A stretch of DNA of 64,000 bases from Primula veris. Lineage: Eukaryota > Streptophyta > Magnoliopsida > Ericales > Primulaceae. A program made the position numbers and the translations under genes. A model generated the notes under the pieces. It saw nothing but the letters and a program-made list of their open reading frames with translations, was not told the origin of the DNA and did not search any database. Shown piece after piece: positions 22,961 to 35,700 of the stretch (its first letter is position 1; every line of letters starts with the position of its first letter). The stretch covers positions 5,215,501 through 5,279,500 of the forward strand of contig OY821741.1 in NCBI GenBank assembly GCA_963682055.1. The letters are read 5' to 3'.

Positions 22961-25900
22961 TTATCATGTCTGGTTTATATATATATATATATAAACTTTT
23001 GTGGTCATTGCCAAAACTTGCATGGCACTTATAGCAGCCAGTCTACTGTCTTGTTGCAGATACAGCTGCGCAACTTGCCTTGAGAAAAAGGCAGCTTTCC
23101 TGTGATAGCCTAGAGTGGCAAAAAGACGAGCTATCTCAACATACAATATAAGTCGGTCACTGGCATCAATGAGAAATTTCGCTCCATCTGCAGCAGTTGT
23201 TAACAACTCGACTACATCCTTAGCCCACTCGCGCCTAAAAAATAAAAACAAAATCAATCGAGTAAAGGAATATGATTTAAGTAGATCTGAGCATATGAAT
23301 CCTTTGTCTGCCATTATAAATTGCAAGACAAAATATGAAGACAAATAAAGAAATCGAATTCCATGGACATAGTATGTCAATGAACCGCACAGTTTGTCAA
23401 AATAATCACGTCTAAATTATAAAAGAACAAACACAACTAAAGAAATATGACGTCACTTTTGAGTTTAAATATTGCTTTAAAATTTGAACCATATATACTT
23501 AACATGAAAGTAACAGGCCTGGGATTCTAATTGAATTTAACATAAGAACATATTGAACAAACCAACCATCATTTTTTTTCCCAAACCCAAATAGAAAAAC
23601 TTGAGATGTAATACATTGTACAATCACCAGTCACTTCCAAAATTTAATCATACATATTGACATTCAGATGCCCTCTATAAAACCTCAAACCCAATAATTA
23701 CATGAACCAAATTTTCGGTCAGTATCAAACTCTACACAACTATTCTAGAACAGATAACTCTGCATTACAATCAAGCAAACAAAATGTATAGAACATAAAA
23801 TCAAAGTTCAATAATTAGGTTCATTGTTGTCCACTTGTCCCCTAATGTATTTTTGCCGACAAAAACATATTAACAACCTCCACTGTGAATGGAATCCGAC
23901 TAAACGCCAAGTCTTTCACGTTTTTAAATGAAAGATTTTGAAAAGGTAAATTGCGAACTCTACCTGCAGAGGAATCTTGCCAACTTCAATGTAGCCTCAA
24001 GTTCAAAGCTGAGCGGAGACACTCTGCATGCAGACAACACTTGAGAGTATCAAGAGGGTTTACATATGAGATTTAGTTAACAACAACAGTTAATAAACAA
24101 CAGAGAATGAGAAGCTGTTATTAGTAATAATAACAAAAAGGAAAACAAAGTGCACTACAATAAAGGGACACAAATAGCTCTTTTCCTAGTAGTTGAAACA
24201 CTTTGTTTTTAGAAAACTTTGAATCTTATTAAAGCCCACAAAAATAAGCAAACAAATAAGTTCTTTTAGATCTTATCATGAAAATTGAAGTTCTTTCCTA
24301 TTATACTGATTACTTCTACTGATAAAAGATCTAAGATCTCAAAAAAATAAACCACAAGCACTTTAATTTCTAAGAATCAGGAAAGAAGAGAAAAAAGAAG
24401 AAATGAATTTAGCATGTTAATTTGGCGCAATAACAAATGGGTTCAATCTATTGCTGCTTGTTTTACATTTTCTATTCTCTCTCATTGTGATGCTTTGTTG
24501 CCACAAATATAAGTAATTGAGGAATATTGGGGTTTGTGGTCAACTAAGTCATATAATATCAAAACAGTCAGGTAAGTTGGTAATTCCATATGGATTTACA
24601 AAAAAAGTCAACTTTGAGCATTATCTTGCATAGATGTCTTCTTGTAATGCAAGATGATGGTATGGTAACGAAACCTAACCTCTTCCTCCAGAACCGGATC
24701 CTTCAGGCCCATGCGATCAACCTACAACATTACTAACATAATTAAACATGCACAGTTAGAAGTAGAAAATGCAATAAAGGAAAATCTCCAAGATAAATTC
24801 ATAGATGGAGATAGCTTTTCTTTAAATTTGTAGTAGATTAAGAGGGTAGTGATCATGTTAAAGTCCATCCATTTCCACTAAGAATCTTTGTGATAGGGAG
24901 GAGAGGGAACTCTATATAAGCACAGGCTAGGACCAAATTCCCATTGATGGGATATAATACTATTCACTAATAGGATTACTCGAGTGAAGTCATCAAGGTG
25001 CTTGAAAATAACTTGCCGGCCAATTATACTGTTTAAGGAAACTTGCATATAAAAAGAACCCTCATTAGACACAGAAGGGAATTCTCATATTGAAAAAGGT
25101 AGGTGTGAGTGTGAGCCCATTGTCTTCTAATTGCATATTAAAGATGCATCAGCATCCAAGATTGATTACTTAAAAGGGACTAGTATATACTAAATCATCA
25201 GTTTCATAGTTATGATTAGAATTAAAGCTTTTGGAATATTCATTAATCATGCAGGCTTGTTCTACCTAAATCATCAGCATAAACCCAGATAGCTAAGAAA
25301 AAATACACCCTGATTCACAGTGACTCGCGTCATCTGTTATCTCAAAAAAAAAAAAAAAAACTCTGCATAATCGGCATAAATAAGTTGCTTACCAGCAATG
25401 CGCAAACGCTACCCTCGTATGCACCAGCATACCAAAAGAAATCATTGGTTACCCGGGCAAGTTCAATGGCCGTGGAATAATGGGCATTAGCATCAACTGG
25501 TGACCCAGCCAGCAAACAATAATCCCCAATCGTCTTTTGTACACGGCCAAGTCTACGCTTTTTCGCCTTAATCACCTGCGATATAATTAATATCATAACC
25601 CTAAAGAAAAAAGAAAATAAAGTAGCAAAATAAAAACCAAATCATTAGGCCACCTAAAGGATTAACCTCCTCTGAGCTGAGACTAGCTTGAGAATCTAAA
25701 GGTGTCTTCACAATAGTTCCACCAGATTCTGCTTGTAGAACCCACTTCTCAAACTCCATTAACAAAGAAGCAGCAATATCTTGCATCATCGTCTGCAAGT
25801 GGAATTCCTGAGTTTGACGGTCAGCAGGTGGAAATAATAGTAGATTATCCTCCTTTCTGTTACCATTCTCTAGCTGCAATCAAAACATGAGAAATGAAGC

Positions 25901-26474
25901 TTTTCTATGAAGAGTAATACATAGATATGAGAAAATCTACATACTTCAACATGCATATTTGGTGGGTCAATTAGTAAGCTCTCTCAAGTGTAAATATGAG
26001 TTTCATAAAAATACACTCAATAATTGTTGACACAGATCCTCCAAAGAAAATCAAATTAGGCTCGATGGAAATACCATTATACAGATGTGTCTAAACAATA
26101 ACATAAAAATATACAAGTGGCATAGTACAACACACTAAATATGCACACAAAAATTAAACCTCAATTAGGCCAATAAACCAAGACCTGGCACTTGCTAGAG
26201 AAACAATCAGTGCTTAATTTTTATTTTGCTTCAATAGAAGTCAGCAGGGCTCGGCGCACAAAGCACTACATCAGGAAATACGCTGAATTCAGGGTGCAGT
26301 TTCATTCAACTTTATTACCATTAGATGCCAACCAGCAAGAAGAAGAAGAAGCTCTCAAGCCACATAAAACAAACAAGAACCGAGTGAGACTTGCTCTTCT
26401 TCTTAAAGTTTAAACTGCTGATTAATAATTGGTTAGGAACTTATAATATAACATTTACCCAGAAATGATGGAAT

Positions 26475-26502
26475 GGGGGGGGGGGGGGGGGGGGGGGGGG
26501 GG
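26475..26502 (+). repeat. G homopolymer, 28 bases
   Basis: Uninterrupted run of 28 G inside intron 1 of the TRS120 pseudogene. Very unusual in an AT-rich plant genome; it could form G-quadruplexes, or its length may be an assembly estimate. Confidence 0.9.
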
Positions 26503-26794
26503 CTATCACTATTCAACTCCTATGTGCAAACAAAAGCAAAAAGAAGGGACAGTTAAAATTTTATAATGGGGTGCAATTTCACTTAACTTTGTAACCTACA
26601 TAGATCACTAAGCTATTAAAACTTTGTGATTAAAAGGACCTAAAATTAGTAATCCGAAGACGTACTAGTTGTTTTTGTTATCTGATCTAAAGGAAGTTGA
26701 AGGTAGAGATGCGATCATGGTTTAAGCGCAAAATGGAATTGACAACAAATTAACTATATTTTTGTATGTTATCGAGCAACCTAAAAGTTAAGTA

Positions 26795-26840
26795 GAAAGC
26801 GGACAGCCACCAAGGACAAAGCGGAAGAGGTTGAATACAA
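26795..26840. repeat. Short copy of TRS120 exon 1 segment
   Basis: The words gcggacagccacc and aaagcggaagagg match exon 1 at about 27,948-27,978 with a few changes. It is a stray partial copy in intron 1, apparently from local duplication. Confidence 0.6.
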
Positions 26841-27009
26841 CGTAAGGATCACATAAGGTAACTAACTCGTGCTACAAAATTGTGTAACGGCAGCAAATGC
26901 AATGACTGCACCAAGTCCAGTTAGTTATTTCAATATCAACACAAACTATCTGTAGCGTTTTACTGCATTGAACTTTGTAGCAAATTAGTATTTGTTCTGA
27001 AGTGATGTA

Positions 27010-27336
27010 TGACATTATCAAAATTCCACAGTAAATGCTCCCCAAAAAAATTACCGATCTACACACACACACATATATATAGATAGATTCGTATTCTTGA
27101 CCTAATTTAGCAAAATCACACAGTAAATTCTCCCAAATAAAATTACCGATCTACACACACACACATATATATAGATAGATTCGTATTCTTGACCTAATTT
27201 AGCAAAATCACACAGTAAATTCTCCCAAATAAAATTACCGATCTACACACACACACATATATATAGATAGATTCGTATTCTTGACCTAATTTAGCAAAAT
27301 CACACAGTAAATTCTCCCAAATAAAATTACCGATCT

Positions 27337-27368
<32 letters not shown>

Positions 27369-27622
27369 TCGTATTCTTGACCTAATTTAGCAAAATCACA
27401 CAGTAAATTCTCCCAAATAAAATTACCGATCTACACACACACATATATATATATATAGATAGATTCGTATTCTTGACCTAATTTAGCAAAATCACACAGT
27501 AAATTCTCCCAAATAAAATTACCGATCTACACACACACACATATATATAGATAGATTCGTATTCTTGACCTAATTTAGCAAAATCACACAGTAAATTCTC
27601 CCAAATAAAATTACCGATCTAC
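27010..27622. repeat. About 93-bp tandem array with nested microsatellites
   Basis: Six to seven units, each with attcgtattcttgacctaat, cacacagtaaattctccc and aattaccgatct, joined by (ca)n(ta)n tracts whose lengths differ between units. In intron 1 of the TRS120 pseudogene. Confidence 0.92.
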
Positions 27623-27727
27623 ACACACGCCAAAAAATATGTATCTACATGTGTATATAGATACATATTTCTAACCTAATTTGATCTATTTATCCAATTA
27701 ATAGGTAACTATCTCCAAAAAACAGTT

Positions 27728-27786
27728 CGATATAGATATAGATATAGATATAGATATATAGATATATATATAGAGAGAGAGAGAGA
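27728..27786. repeat. (gatata)n and (ga)n microsatellite
   Basis: Simple repeats directly next to the donor of TRS120 exon 1. Confidence 0.9.
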
Positions 27787-28289
27787 CCTGAGAATCGGTA
27801 GGGGAAAAGGCGAAGCACCTAGTAACGAGAGCGGACACATACCCCTTACAAGCCTTGGCGAACTCCTCGGTCATGTAATCTAAATCGGGACTAGACGGAC
27901 AGTGACAGATCCCGATAACAGCGAGTATCTTCCTATGAGACTGGAAGGCGGACAGCCACCGAGGACGAAACGGAAGAGGAGGGAGGATGTGTCCCAAGGC
28001 TGGTGAGCGAAGGGGGATTTGTGGTGTGAAGTGTAGAAAGAGGAGACCGATGCGAGGGAGATCGAGTGATGAGGGAGGAGAAGCGAGGCGTAGTCGTTGA
28101 AGAGGGAGGAAGATATTTTTCCGATTGGAAGCACCGCCACTCGGATCGTGCAGCTCGTTTCGATACTCACATCTGGCTCCATTTCTAGAGAGAGAGTGAT
28201 ATGTATCTATAGGCTGTATCTATATCAGTGATATGTATCTATATCACTGAATCTATGGGGAAATATTGAAGAAGATGGAATTACATGGA

Positions 28290-28535
28290 TGGTCCCTAGT
28301 TTTAAATAAATGACAAATTAGTACCCCCTAGTTCTGATTTGCACAATATAAATGGCAAAGAATTGTAAAAAGCAAGGTGAGCGTAACCCAAATCCGTACG
28401 AATTGGGGCGGGTTGAGTGTTCAAAAAAAGTCAATTTGTCCCGTCTAAATCCGTTATATATTTTGCGGGTTGGGTTGGGATTGGGGTTGGGGTTACCAAA
28501 CCGCGGGTTAATCCGTCCCAATCCGTTACAACCTG

Positions 28536-28606
<71 letters not shown>

Positions 28607-28980
28607 GTGTATTTAAAGATAACAAACTTCAGGTATTATTACATTTTAGTTTTATTACTTGTTGTGAATGTTATAAACGTACTATAATTGGTTTTAATTT
28701 TTATTTCTCTTTGAAACATACAATTTATTTTAAAATTTAGGCTGATTGTGCAAACTATGAAAAATAAAAGATTAAAATAAAAATTTAAGAATAAACTCTC
28801 CCCAATCTGCAATATTTTTTGCGGGTTGGATTGGATTGGGTTCGGGTTTTAACTATAACGGGTTAGTTTTGGTTGGGTTGATATTTAAATTTTACGAATC
28901 CGCCCGTAATTTATTTTACGGTTTGGGTTAGCGTTGACGTCAATCCGTCTCAATCTTGTCACGTGCCCACCCCTACTAAA
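28290..28980. repeat. GGGTT-rich MITE-like remnant with (TA)n
   Basis: Two GGGTT-rich stretches (about 28,460-28,510 and 28,815-28,935) flank a (TA)n run at 28,537-28,603. The right edge reads gtgcccacccct, as in ends of plant hAT MITEs. The left end and target duplication were not found. Confidence 0.45.
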
Positions 28981-28999
28981 TGGAATCAGATTTAGCCCC

Positions 29000-29640
29000 T
29001 GGCTATAGATAGAGTGCCCGGCTTTCCGGTAAATAAGGTGCGAGATATTAGTCCACTTTAGTAATAAGGCGGAAATTTTGGCCTATTTTTGTAAAAAAAA
29101 AAAATGTTTTTTGTAGCAAACATAAATCAGTATTGAACATTAATTGACTAGTGAACTAATAAAAAACATGAAGCTGGAAACTATGAATTTCAGTTATTAG
29201 TGTCTTTCTATTTTTGCAATGTATTGCGTCCTTAACATGGACTAAATTGGTAGATTTATCTAAATTTCGAAGTATTACTAGTACAGTGTTATATTTTGGG
29301 GTGGAAATGAGAAGAGAAATGGAAATTTCACTTATGGTTATTATTTTTAATTTAATGACAAACAAGTAACCCTAGTTTCATTATGTGCTGAAAATTTTGA
29401 AAAGATGCAGTTTTAGCCCCTGACCATATAAAGGAGGGTATATGTTTCTTTCTATATATAGTGTGTTGCCAAATGTTCCCGTAAGGCGCGAGATAATTGG
29501 CCTGTTTTTGTAATAAGTCGGTAAATTTGTCCTGTTTTGTTAGAAAGAAATGTTTTTGATAAATGATAAACCAGTACCCGCAGTTTCGGTATCTCCTAAA
29601 AAATTGGTAAAAATAGTTACAAGTTTCAGTTAAACTAACT
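29000..29640. repeat. Imperfect local direct duplication
   Basis: About 29,000-29,140 and 29,410-29,580 share phrases such as aaggcgcgagataa/aaggtgcgagatat, taataaggcggaaattt/taataagtcggtaaattt and aaatgtttttgat-like text. No gene is supported. Confidence 0.45.
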
Positions 29641-29649
29641 TCCATCTAG

Positions 29650-30290
29650 TTTAATTGATGGCGGTACCTCAATTGTGAACTTATAGGTAGATGAGTCTCT
29701 TTAACTATATATTTTAGTAGCCCACTACCTAAAACTCTAACAACATGTAATATAGTACACAAAACGTATTTTTTCTCATTAAATAAGTATGAAATTTTAT
29801 TGAAAAATTATATTTTAAAACCTTTTTGTATATTTGATAATGAATTTAATTATATAAATTATGACCAACAACTGTATAAATAACTGTTTAGAAACTGAAT
29901 TGATGTTTCAAAAAATACATGACTATTCTGTAATTTATATGTGACTTATTAGATTAAATTGAAACTAATTATTGATTTTATTTTTTTATTTTCCGACGAC
30001 GCAGACTTTTCTCTCCATGCGGAGTCGCATCGAACATGTCTGCGTCTCACTTCGTCTGCGCCTCTGCAGGCTTGAGGCACGCTTTTCTTGCCTCCGTTAA
30101 ACATGGTCTAACAGACTTTGCTAAATTCACCAAATAGAATACATCTACTATATGCATAAAATCAACTATTAATGTGAATGAAAACAAGTAGTCTCAAGGA
30201 GAGCACCTAAAGTTTGGTACAAGCAAAACGAAAAATTACATAAAAAGAGAAACAATAACCCGAACAAGATACGCATTTCAAGATTTTTCA
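29650..30290. other. Spacer with a GC-rich patch
   Basis: No gene seen. A GC-rich stretch at about 29,995-30,110 (repeated gtctgcgtc / gcgcctc words) stands out from the AT-rich flank and may be part of a short mobile element; not classified. Confidence 0.35.
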
Positions 30291-30307
30291 TCCAACATGG
30301 AAATAAA

Positions 30308-31090
30308 CTAGGATTCGCGGCCATGCACTCTCAGGCGATAGATACACGTATGTGCAGAGTTCCCGTGATTAGAAGTGAAATTGAACCTAATCGTATCAAC
30401 AACAATAGGAGTGTCTAAAACTTCGAATGTTTGCGCATTTCTCTTCTCAAGATCATAAGTGAATTCTGTCAAAAGAATCATTTGGTTAATAATATCAGGC
30501 TTATGTAACCACCCAAATATTTGACAATCTTTTGGAGCACTTGACCTGTCATAAGCGACACTCTTTGCGACATGCTCCAACGTGACAGCCTCGGGAACAA
30601 TAGAGGTCCTAAGTCTAATATTCACAAACCCTGAACTACCCTTTAAAGGAAAACACTGCCCAGGCTCACCAAAACTCGGGCTAATCATCTTCACTGAATC
30701 GTCATGAACCCCCTTTTTAACCCTTTTGAACCCTCCATACTTCGAATGCCTCACCACCACCGCCCCAGCAGACGCCAATGCATAGTCCACCTTCCCTAAA
30801 CCATCAGCGGCAAACCTCTCTAACTCTCGCTCTACAACCTCTCTCGCCACTTCCCTCACCTCATCTAATCCCACCCCATTCTTCTTCCTATATTCCTTGA
30901 TAAGAATACCAGTATCCTCCTATTTCAACCATTCTCCGGTTTTAAATTCCCTCTGCAAACCCTCGATACTCACTTCAAATTTGTCGATTTTCTCCACCAA
31001 TTTCTTATCTTTCTCGTCGATTTCCGTTTCTAAATCCTTTCTAACTTCATTTAAGCCTTTTTGGAGCTTTTTATCTACTACCTCGACCTG
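30308..31090 (-). pseudogene. SUN-domain protein (SUN1/SUN2 type) fragment
   Basis: SUN proteins of the inner nuclear envelope bind KASH proteins. The minus strand encodes a coiled-coil piece (about 30,923-31,090: VVDKKLQKGLNEVRKDLE ...), then in the same frame [33 protein letters not shown] and the SUN domain ([53 protein letters not shown]). An in-frame TAG at 30,920-30,922 cuts the coiled coil from the SUN domain. The N-terminal domain and membrane helix are absent. The part downstream of the stop (from 30,874) stays open to its own stop at 30,308. Confidence 0.85.
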
Positions 31091-31638
31091 AAGCAATAAA
31101 GCAAAAATGAAAAATTAACATAAGCTAACTGACCATATACCACTAATTACAAGAAAACATCAGAAATTAGATAGACAACACCATATAAGCCTTTAAAATT
31201 AATGGAGTTATGGAGACAAATGACAACAGTACTACCTTTTATCATTTAATTTTCTTTAATATTCAGATCCATATTTGTAGATTTCATTTCTAATGTACAA
31301 AGAGGATACTAAATAGAATATATATATTTTAAAGGGGTTTATTTGTGTTGTGAATCATACTATTAATATAAGCAAACTTAAGATGTCCAGCCAAATTTTA
31401 ACCAATTTTTTGTGTGAATCATACTATTTACTTAGTATGTTTTCACTTAAAAATAAGGAACTTGTGTTTTGTGTAAATCTTCAAAAAAAAAAAAAAAAAA
31501 AAAACTTGTGTTTGTATAGCAAGTATATTTTACAGGAAAATTAAGAATAGTAAGAAAAAACTTGTGTGTTGTGTAGTAAGTACATTCTAGAGGAAAATTA
31601 AGAATAGTAAGAAAAAACTTATGTGTTGTGTAGTAAGT

Positions 31639-31881
31639 AGGGCGGGGATCGGTCCGGTTCGGTTCGGTTTTTGGCAAAACCGAAACCGAGCAGGTTTTTC
31701 CGGTCCGGTTTCTGTCTTTTTCGGTATTTTTGGTATTTCCGATTTGTCGGTTTTTTTCGGTTCGGGTTTATTGTAAACCGATCCGAAAAGGTTTCGATTT
31801 TTCGGTTTCGCTCTTTTTTGATTCGGTTATCGGTTCGGTTCGGTTCGGTTCGGTTTTTCTGGGTTTTGACCCAAGCCCTGG
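31639..31881. mobile_element. hAT-like MITE of CCGGTTCGG type (right arm)
   Basis: Right-arm copy of 9,247-9,542, flanked by tagtaagt at 31,631-31,638 and 31,882-31,889. Shorter by about 50 bp through loss of ccgaa-type words. Confidence 0.7.
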
Positions 31882-32704
31882 TAGTAAGTACATTCTAGAG
31901 GAGAAGAATAGTAAGAAAAAAGTTGTGTTTATGTAAGAAGCACTCTCACCGTTATCAAATAAGTTTTCACTTCGAAAATACATGGTACACTCAACTAACC
32001 ATTTTTTCATATCTAAATTATCGAAATGAAAAATTTAAAATTCCGTAATATTTTGAAAGAATTTTTTCCGACAATCTAGATATGAGAAAATTAATAGTCA
32101 AAATTGCATGTTTTTTCATAATTGACACTTATTTAGAGACGAAGTAAATATATTTTAAAGGGGTTTATTTGTGTTGTGAATCATACTATTAATATAATAA
32201 AACTTAAGAGGCCATCCAAATTTTAACCAATTTTATTAAAAATACTCTGACTCTATTTTAATAATTACCGATGTATCTAATCTAATTAATTAACAATTTA
32301 TACTCACTATATTTTCCTAATTACAGATATAACATAAATTAATTAAAAATTCGTTTCAACCTGTATAACTAGAATAAATTATATCAAATCTAAATATTAT
32401 GTTGAAATCTAAATATTCACCTATAAAATTTAATAGTATACTAAGTATAGTTATATACACACGGTGGCATAAAAAATAAAAAGTAAAAAAAATAGCAAAT
32501 AATAAAAAAGGAAAGTGCATGCGTATTTTGCGTCCATTAGTAGAAGATTTTACTACACGACAAACCTGCTTCAATGCAATCTAAACATAACATTACTACA
32601 AAACTAGAAAGCAAGAAATATATATACTACTGCTACTACTATTACTATTAATACTACGTATACGCTATCATTCTATCTCTTTATATATATATACAAACAA
32701 GGAA

Positions 32705-35700
32705 ATGGTGAGACGATCCCTCTTAGACGAGAAGTGGATTGCAAATCCGGATGCAGCCCCTGCTCCGTCTCCGTCTCCGTCCTCACCACCGTCCAAAGAA
32801 TTCGATTGGCGGTGGTGGATGCCAATGGGGATACTGATAGTCATTTTAGTTTCACCATTCTTTTACTGGGGGTGGCGTCTCTGGAACAAAAAGAACAAGA
32901 AGCCCATTCCCGTCACTCAAAATGATCGTAAGTATATTCCCTAGATATTAGTGCATTTGTTCGGTTCTTACTTGGATTGGAGTATTTTTTATTTTTTATA
33001 GAGATTTGGATTTTTATGAGGTGAAAACTGTGATGCTGCTAATGTAAAGTATCATTCTGTCCTAGGCTTATGTTTATATTTTTTATCCATATTTTATTAT
33101 ATTTTGTTAATTTCTTTATAAATACGTTACAGATTTACGGTTTTATGTTTGTGATAATGAGCATGTCATGTCTATTCCGAACCCTTTAATTTTATTTACG
33201 ATTTCCCTATTAACATTTTGATATTTTTAAGCGCAACCCTATTGAATTTTTTGGGAAGTGAAGGGTTGTCTCGTCTGCTTTTATAATTTGTCATTGTAAT
33301 TAGAAAAGGGGGTTTGTTTTCTGGAAATTAAGCAATGTGATAAGAAAGAGCTAGGGTTAAATGATTTTGGCAATTAACTCTCTATTACCTGTGAATTCTT
33401 CTTCTATATGCAGGCACTTTGGACAAGTCTGGAATAAATATTGCCCTTAAGCGAGTGAGTTCTCTTAAAATAATAAATTACAATTTATATCTTCAGAATT
33501 TTGTATTATTTGTTCTTACATCCCACTTACCTACCAAGTGCTTCTTTGTTGAACTGTTTGATTGTCTTTTACAAGTCTTAATTTATCAGACTTATCTCGT
33601 TTAGAGCACAACAGATCAAGTTTCTTAATTACTATCAGTATTCGGACTTGTTCTATATGTATATATGTCACTTTATTTGGTTAAAATGTGCAAACCAGAC
33701 AATCCCTTTGTTAATTAGACTATTACGACAACAACTTGTTGGGTTAATTAGACTGTTATTGTGCGTTTTTTGCGTGTTTTAAAATGATAACTTTTACTGT
33801 CTTAGTCTACCTGGATTTTTATGGGGCTTACTGTTTGGACAGAGAAGATTTTATAAGTTTCAGGAAAAGCTACTAAATTATTTCCTTTGATTCATATTTC
33901 CTTTTGGTTAGATTTCCTTTATTTCTGCAGTTTGGATAATAATGTCTAGTGTTGTATGGATCTTATGAAAATGTGTAGGAATGTTTGGGAATTTTTTGTA
34001 AACAGCGTACTTATAAGCTGTGATCGTTGCTTGTAATGACTGGGTTAGGTCCCAACTTATGTGAATATAATGGGGTACTTAGTCCCTTTGCCTTGAAAAA
34101 AAAAAAGTTTACCATGGATTTTTTTTTTTTCTAATTTGGAGTATTATTTATTTGTTTAAAGGTATGTCACCCTTCTGCTTTGACAATGTTTGATGAGATT
34201 ATATCAGCATCGCAAGGGAAACAAATTCTCATGTTTCTTGATTATGATGGCACTTTGTCTCCTATTGTCGAAGACCCTGACCGAGCTTTTATGAGTATCG
34301 AGGTTCGTTCTCTAGGCCACTTGGTTTAAAACATTTTAATCTGTTGAGAAAGTATATTGTAATTATGTCTATATTTCTCTTATCAACAGATGAGAGAGGC
34401 CGTGAGCGATGCATCGGAGTATTTTCCTACTGCTATAGTCAGTGGCAGGAGTAGAACCAAGGTACATATTTTCTCACATATACAATACTTAAACAACAAC
34501 AAAAAAAAAGACAATGAAAATATCCAACAAAATTTTAAGGTGTCAACTCTGAATTTGTGCCTTCTCAAAAACAAAACAAAAAACTTGAATTTAGTTAGTT
34601 TTGAAAATATCCTACAAAAATTTGAGGTGTCAACTCTGAATTTGTTCATTTTCAAAACCAAAAAAAAAAAAAAAAAAAACTCTGAATTTAGTTTTAGAGA
34701 ACATGGATCCATCATTTTGCTTTTTAGAAATAATGTACAGATGACATATCAGTTTTTTATAAAACTATGCAAGTTTTGTGTTTGTCCATCATTACTACTC
34801 TTAAATAACTTAAAACCCTTTTTTTCGTATTTTTTAGTACAGCATTTTTAAAATGACATGGGCTTTAAATATTGCAGGTTTACGACTTTGTGAGACTACC
34901 CCAGCTTTACTATGCTGGTAGTCATGGTATGGACATACAGGGACCAGCTCAGGTGAGGGAAAAATGCTACATTTAACTTACCATAATTATTTACTTAAGA
35001 CTGTATTTTTATAGTACATTTTTTCTGAAAAAACGCACAAACCGTACATTTAATCTACGGTTTGGGCTGAATTGCAATTTTTTTGAATTTCAGGGACTGA
35101 AATGTAATTTCTGTAAACTTCAGGCAAACCATACATTTAATCTACGGTTTGGACTGAATTGCAATTTTTACAAAATGCAGGGACTGAAATGTGATTTCTT
35201 CAAACTTCAGCCAAACCGTACATTTAATCTCTGGTTTGGCTGAAGTTTGCAGAAATTACATTTCAGTCCCTGAATTTCGAAAAAATTGCAAATTAGTCCA
35301 AAAAAATAAAATTTTGAAATTAAACATTTTTGAATTTTTTTTGAAATTAAATTTTTTTTATCTGTATTTGTGTAAGTCTATGTTTGTGTTTATTTTGAGA
35401 GATTGTTAGAATTGACCAATTTTATATAAAAAAAAAATCATGTTTAAAAGATTTATATAAAAAAGTTATGTTTAAAAGACTTATAATTTTTATAAAAAGT
35501 TCCTTTTTATTTTAAATATACGAATAGGGAATTTAGTTTTTTCTATAAAAAAAAATTCATGTTTAATTTCAAATTGTTTTTTTGGGACTAATTTGCAAGT
35601 TTTTCGAAATTCAGGGACTGAAATGTAATTTCTGGAAACTTCAGCCAAACCAGAGATTAAATGTACGGTTTGGCTGAAGTTTGTAGAAATTACATTTCAG

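Larger units (their letters stand above)
22997..28182 (-). pseudogene. TRS120/TRAPPC9-like (TRAPP-II subunit), broken and truncated
   Basis: TRS120 is a TRAPP-II tether subunit needed for trans-Golgi and cell-plate traffic. Exons: 27788-28182, 25667-25873, 25393-25575, 24612-24721, 23964-24023, 22997-23234. The start MEPDVSIETS and segments VIGICHCPSSPDLD, EFEKWVLQAES, KKRRLGRVQKTIGDYC, RLILYVEIARLF and QVAQLYLQQDSRLAAISAMQ match the family closely. Lesions: a deletion of 3n+1 bases (about 16) in exon 1 near 27,938-27,952 shifts the frame after FRFVLGGCPP. The donor of the exon ending at 24,612 reads TT (24,611-24,610) instead of GT, leading to a stop just after AQS. Only about the first third of the roughly 1,190-residue protein is present; it ends at an AT microsatellite. 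Introns also carry a 28-base G run and a 93-bp tandem array. Confidence 0.88.

Noticed and set aside
23115..23348. Plus-strand ORF of 77 codons
   Set aside because: Antisense of TRS120 exon 6 and its intron.
28352..28740. Two plus-strand ORFs with long YIYIYI runs
   Set aside because: Produced by the (TA)n microsatellite at 28,537-28,603.
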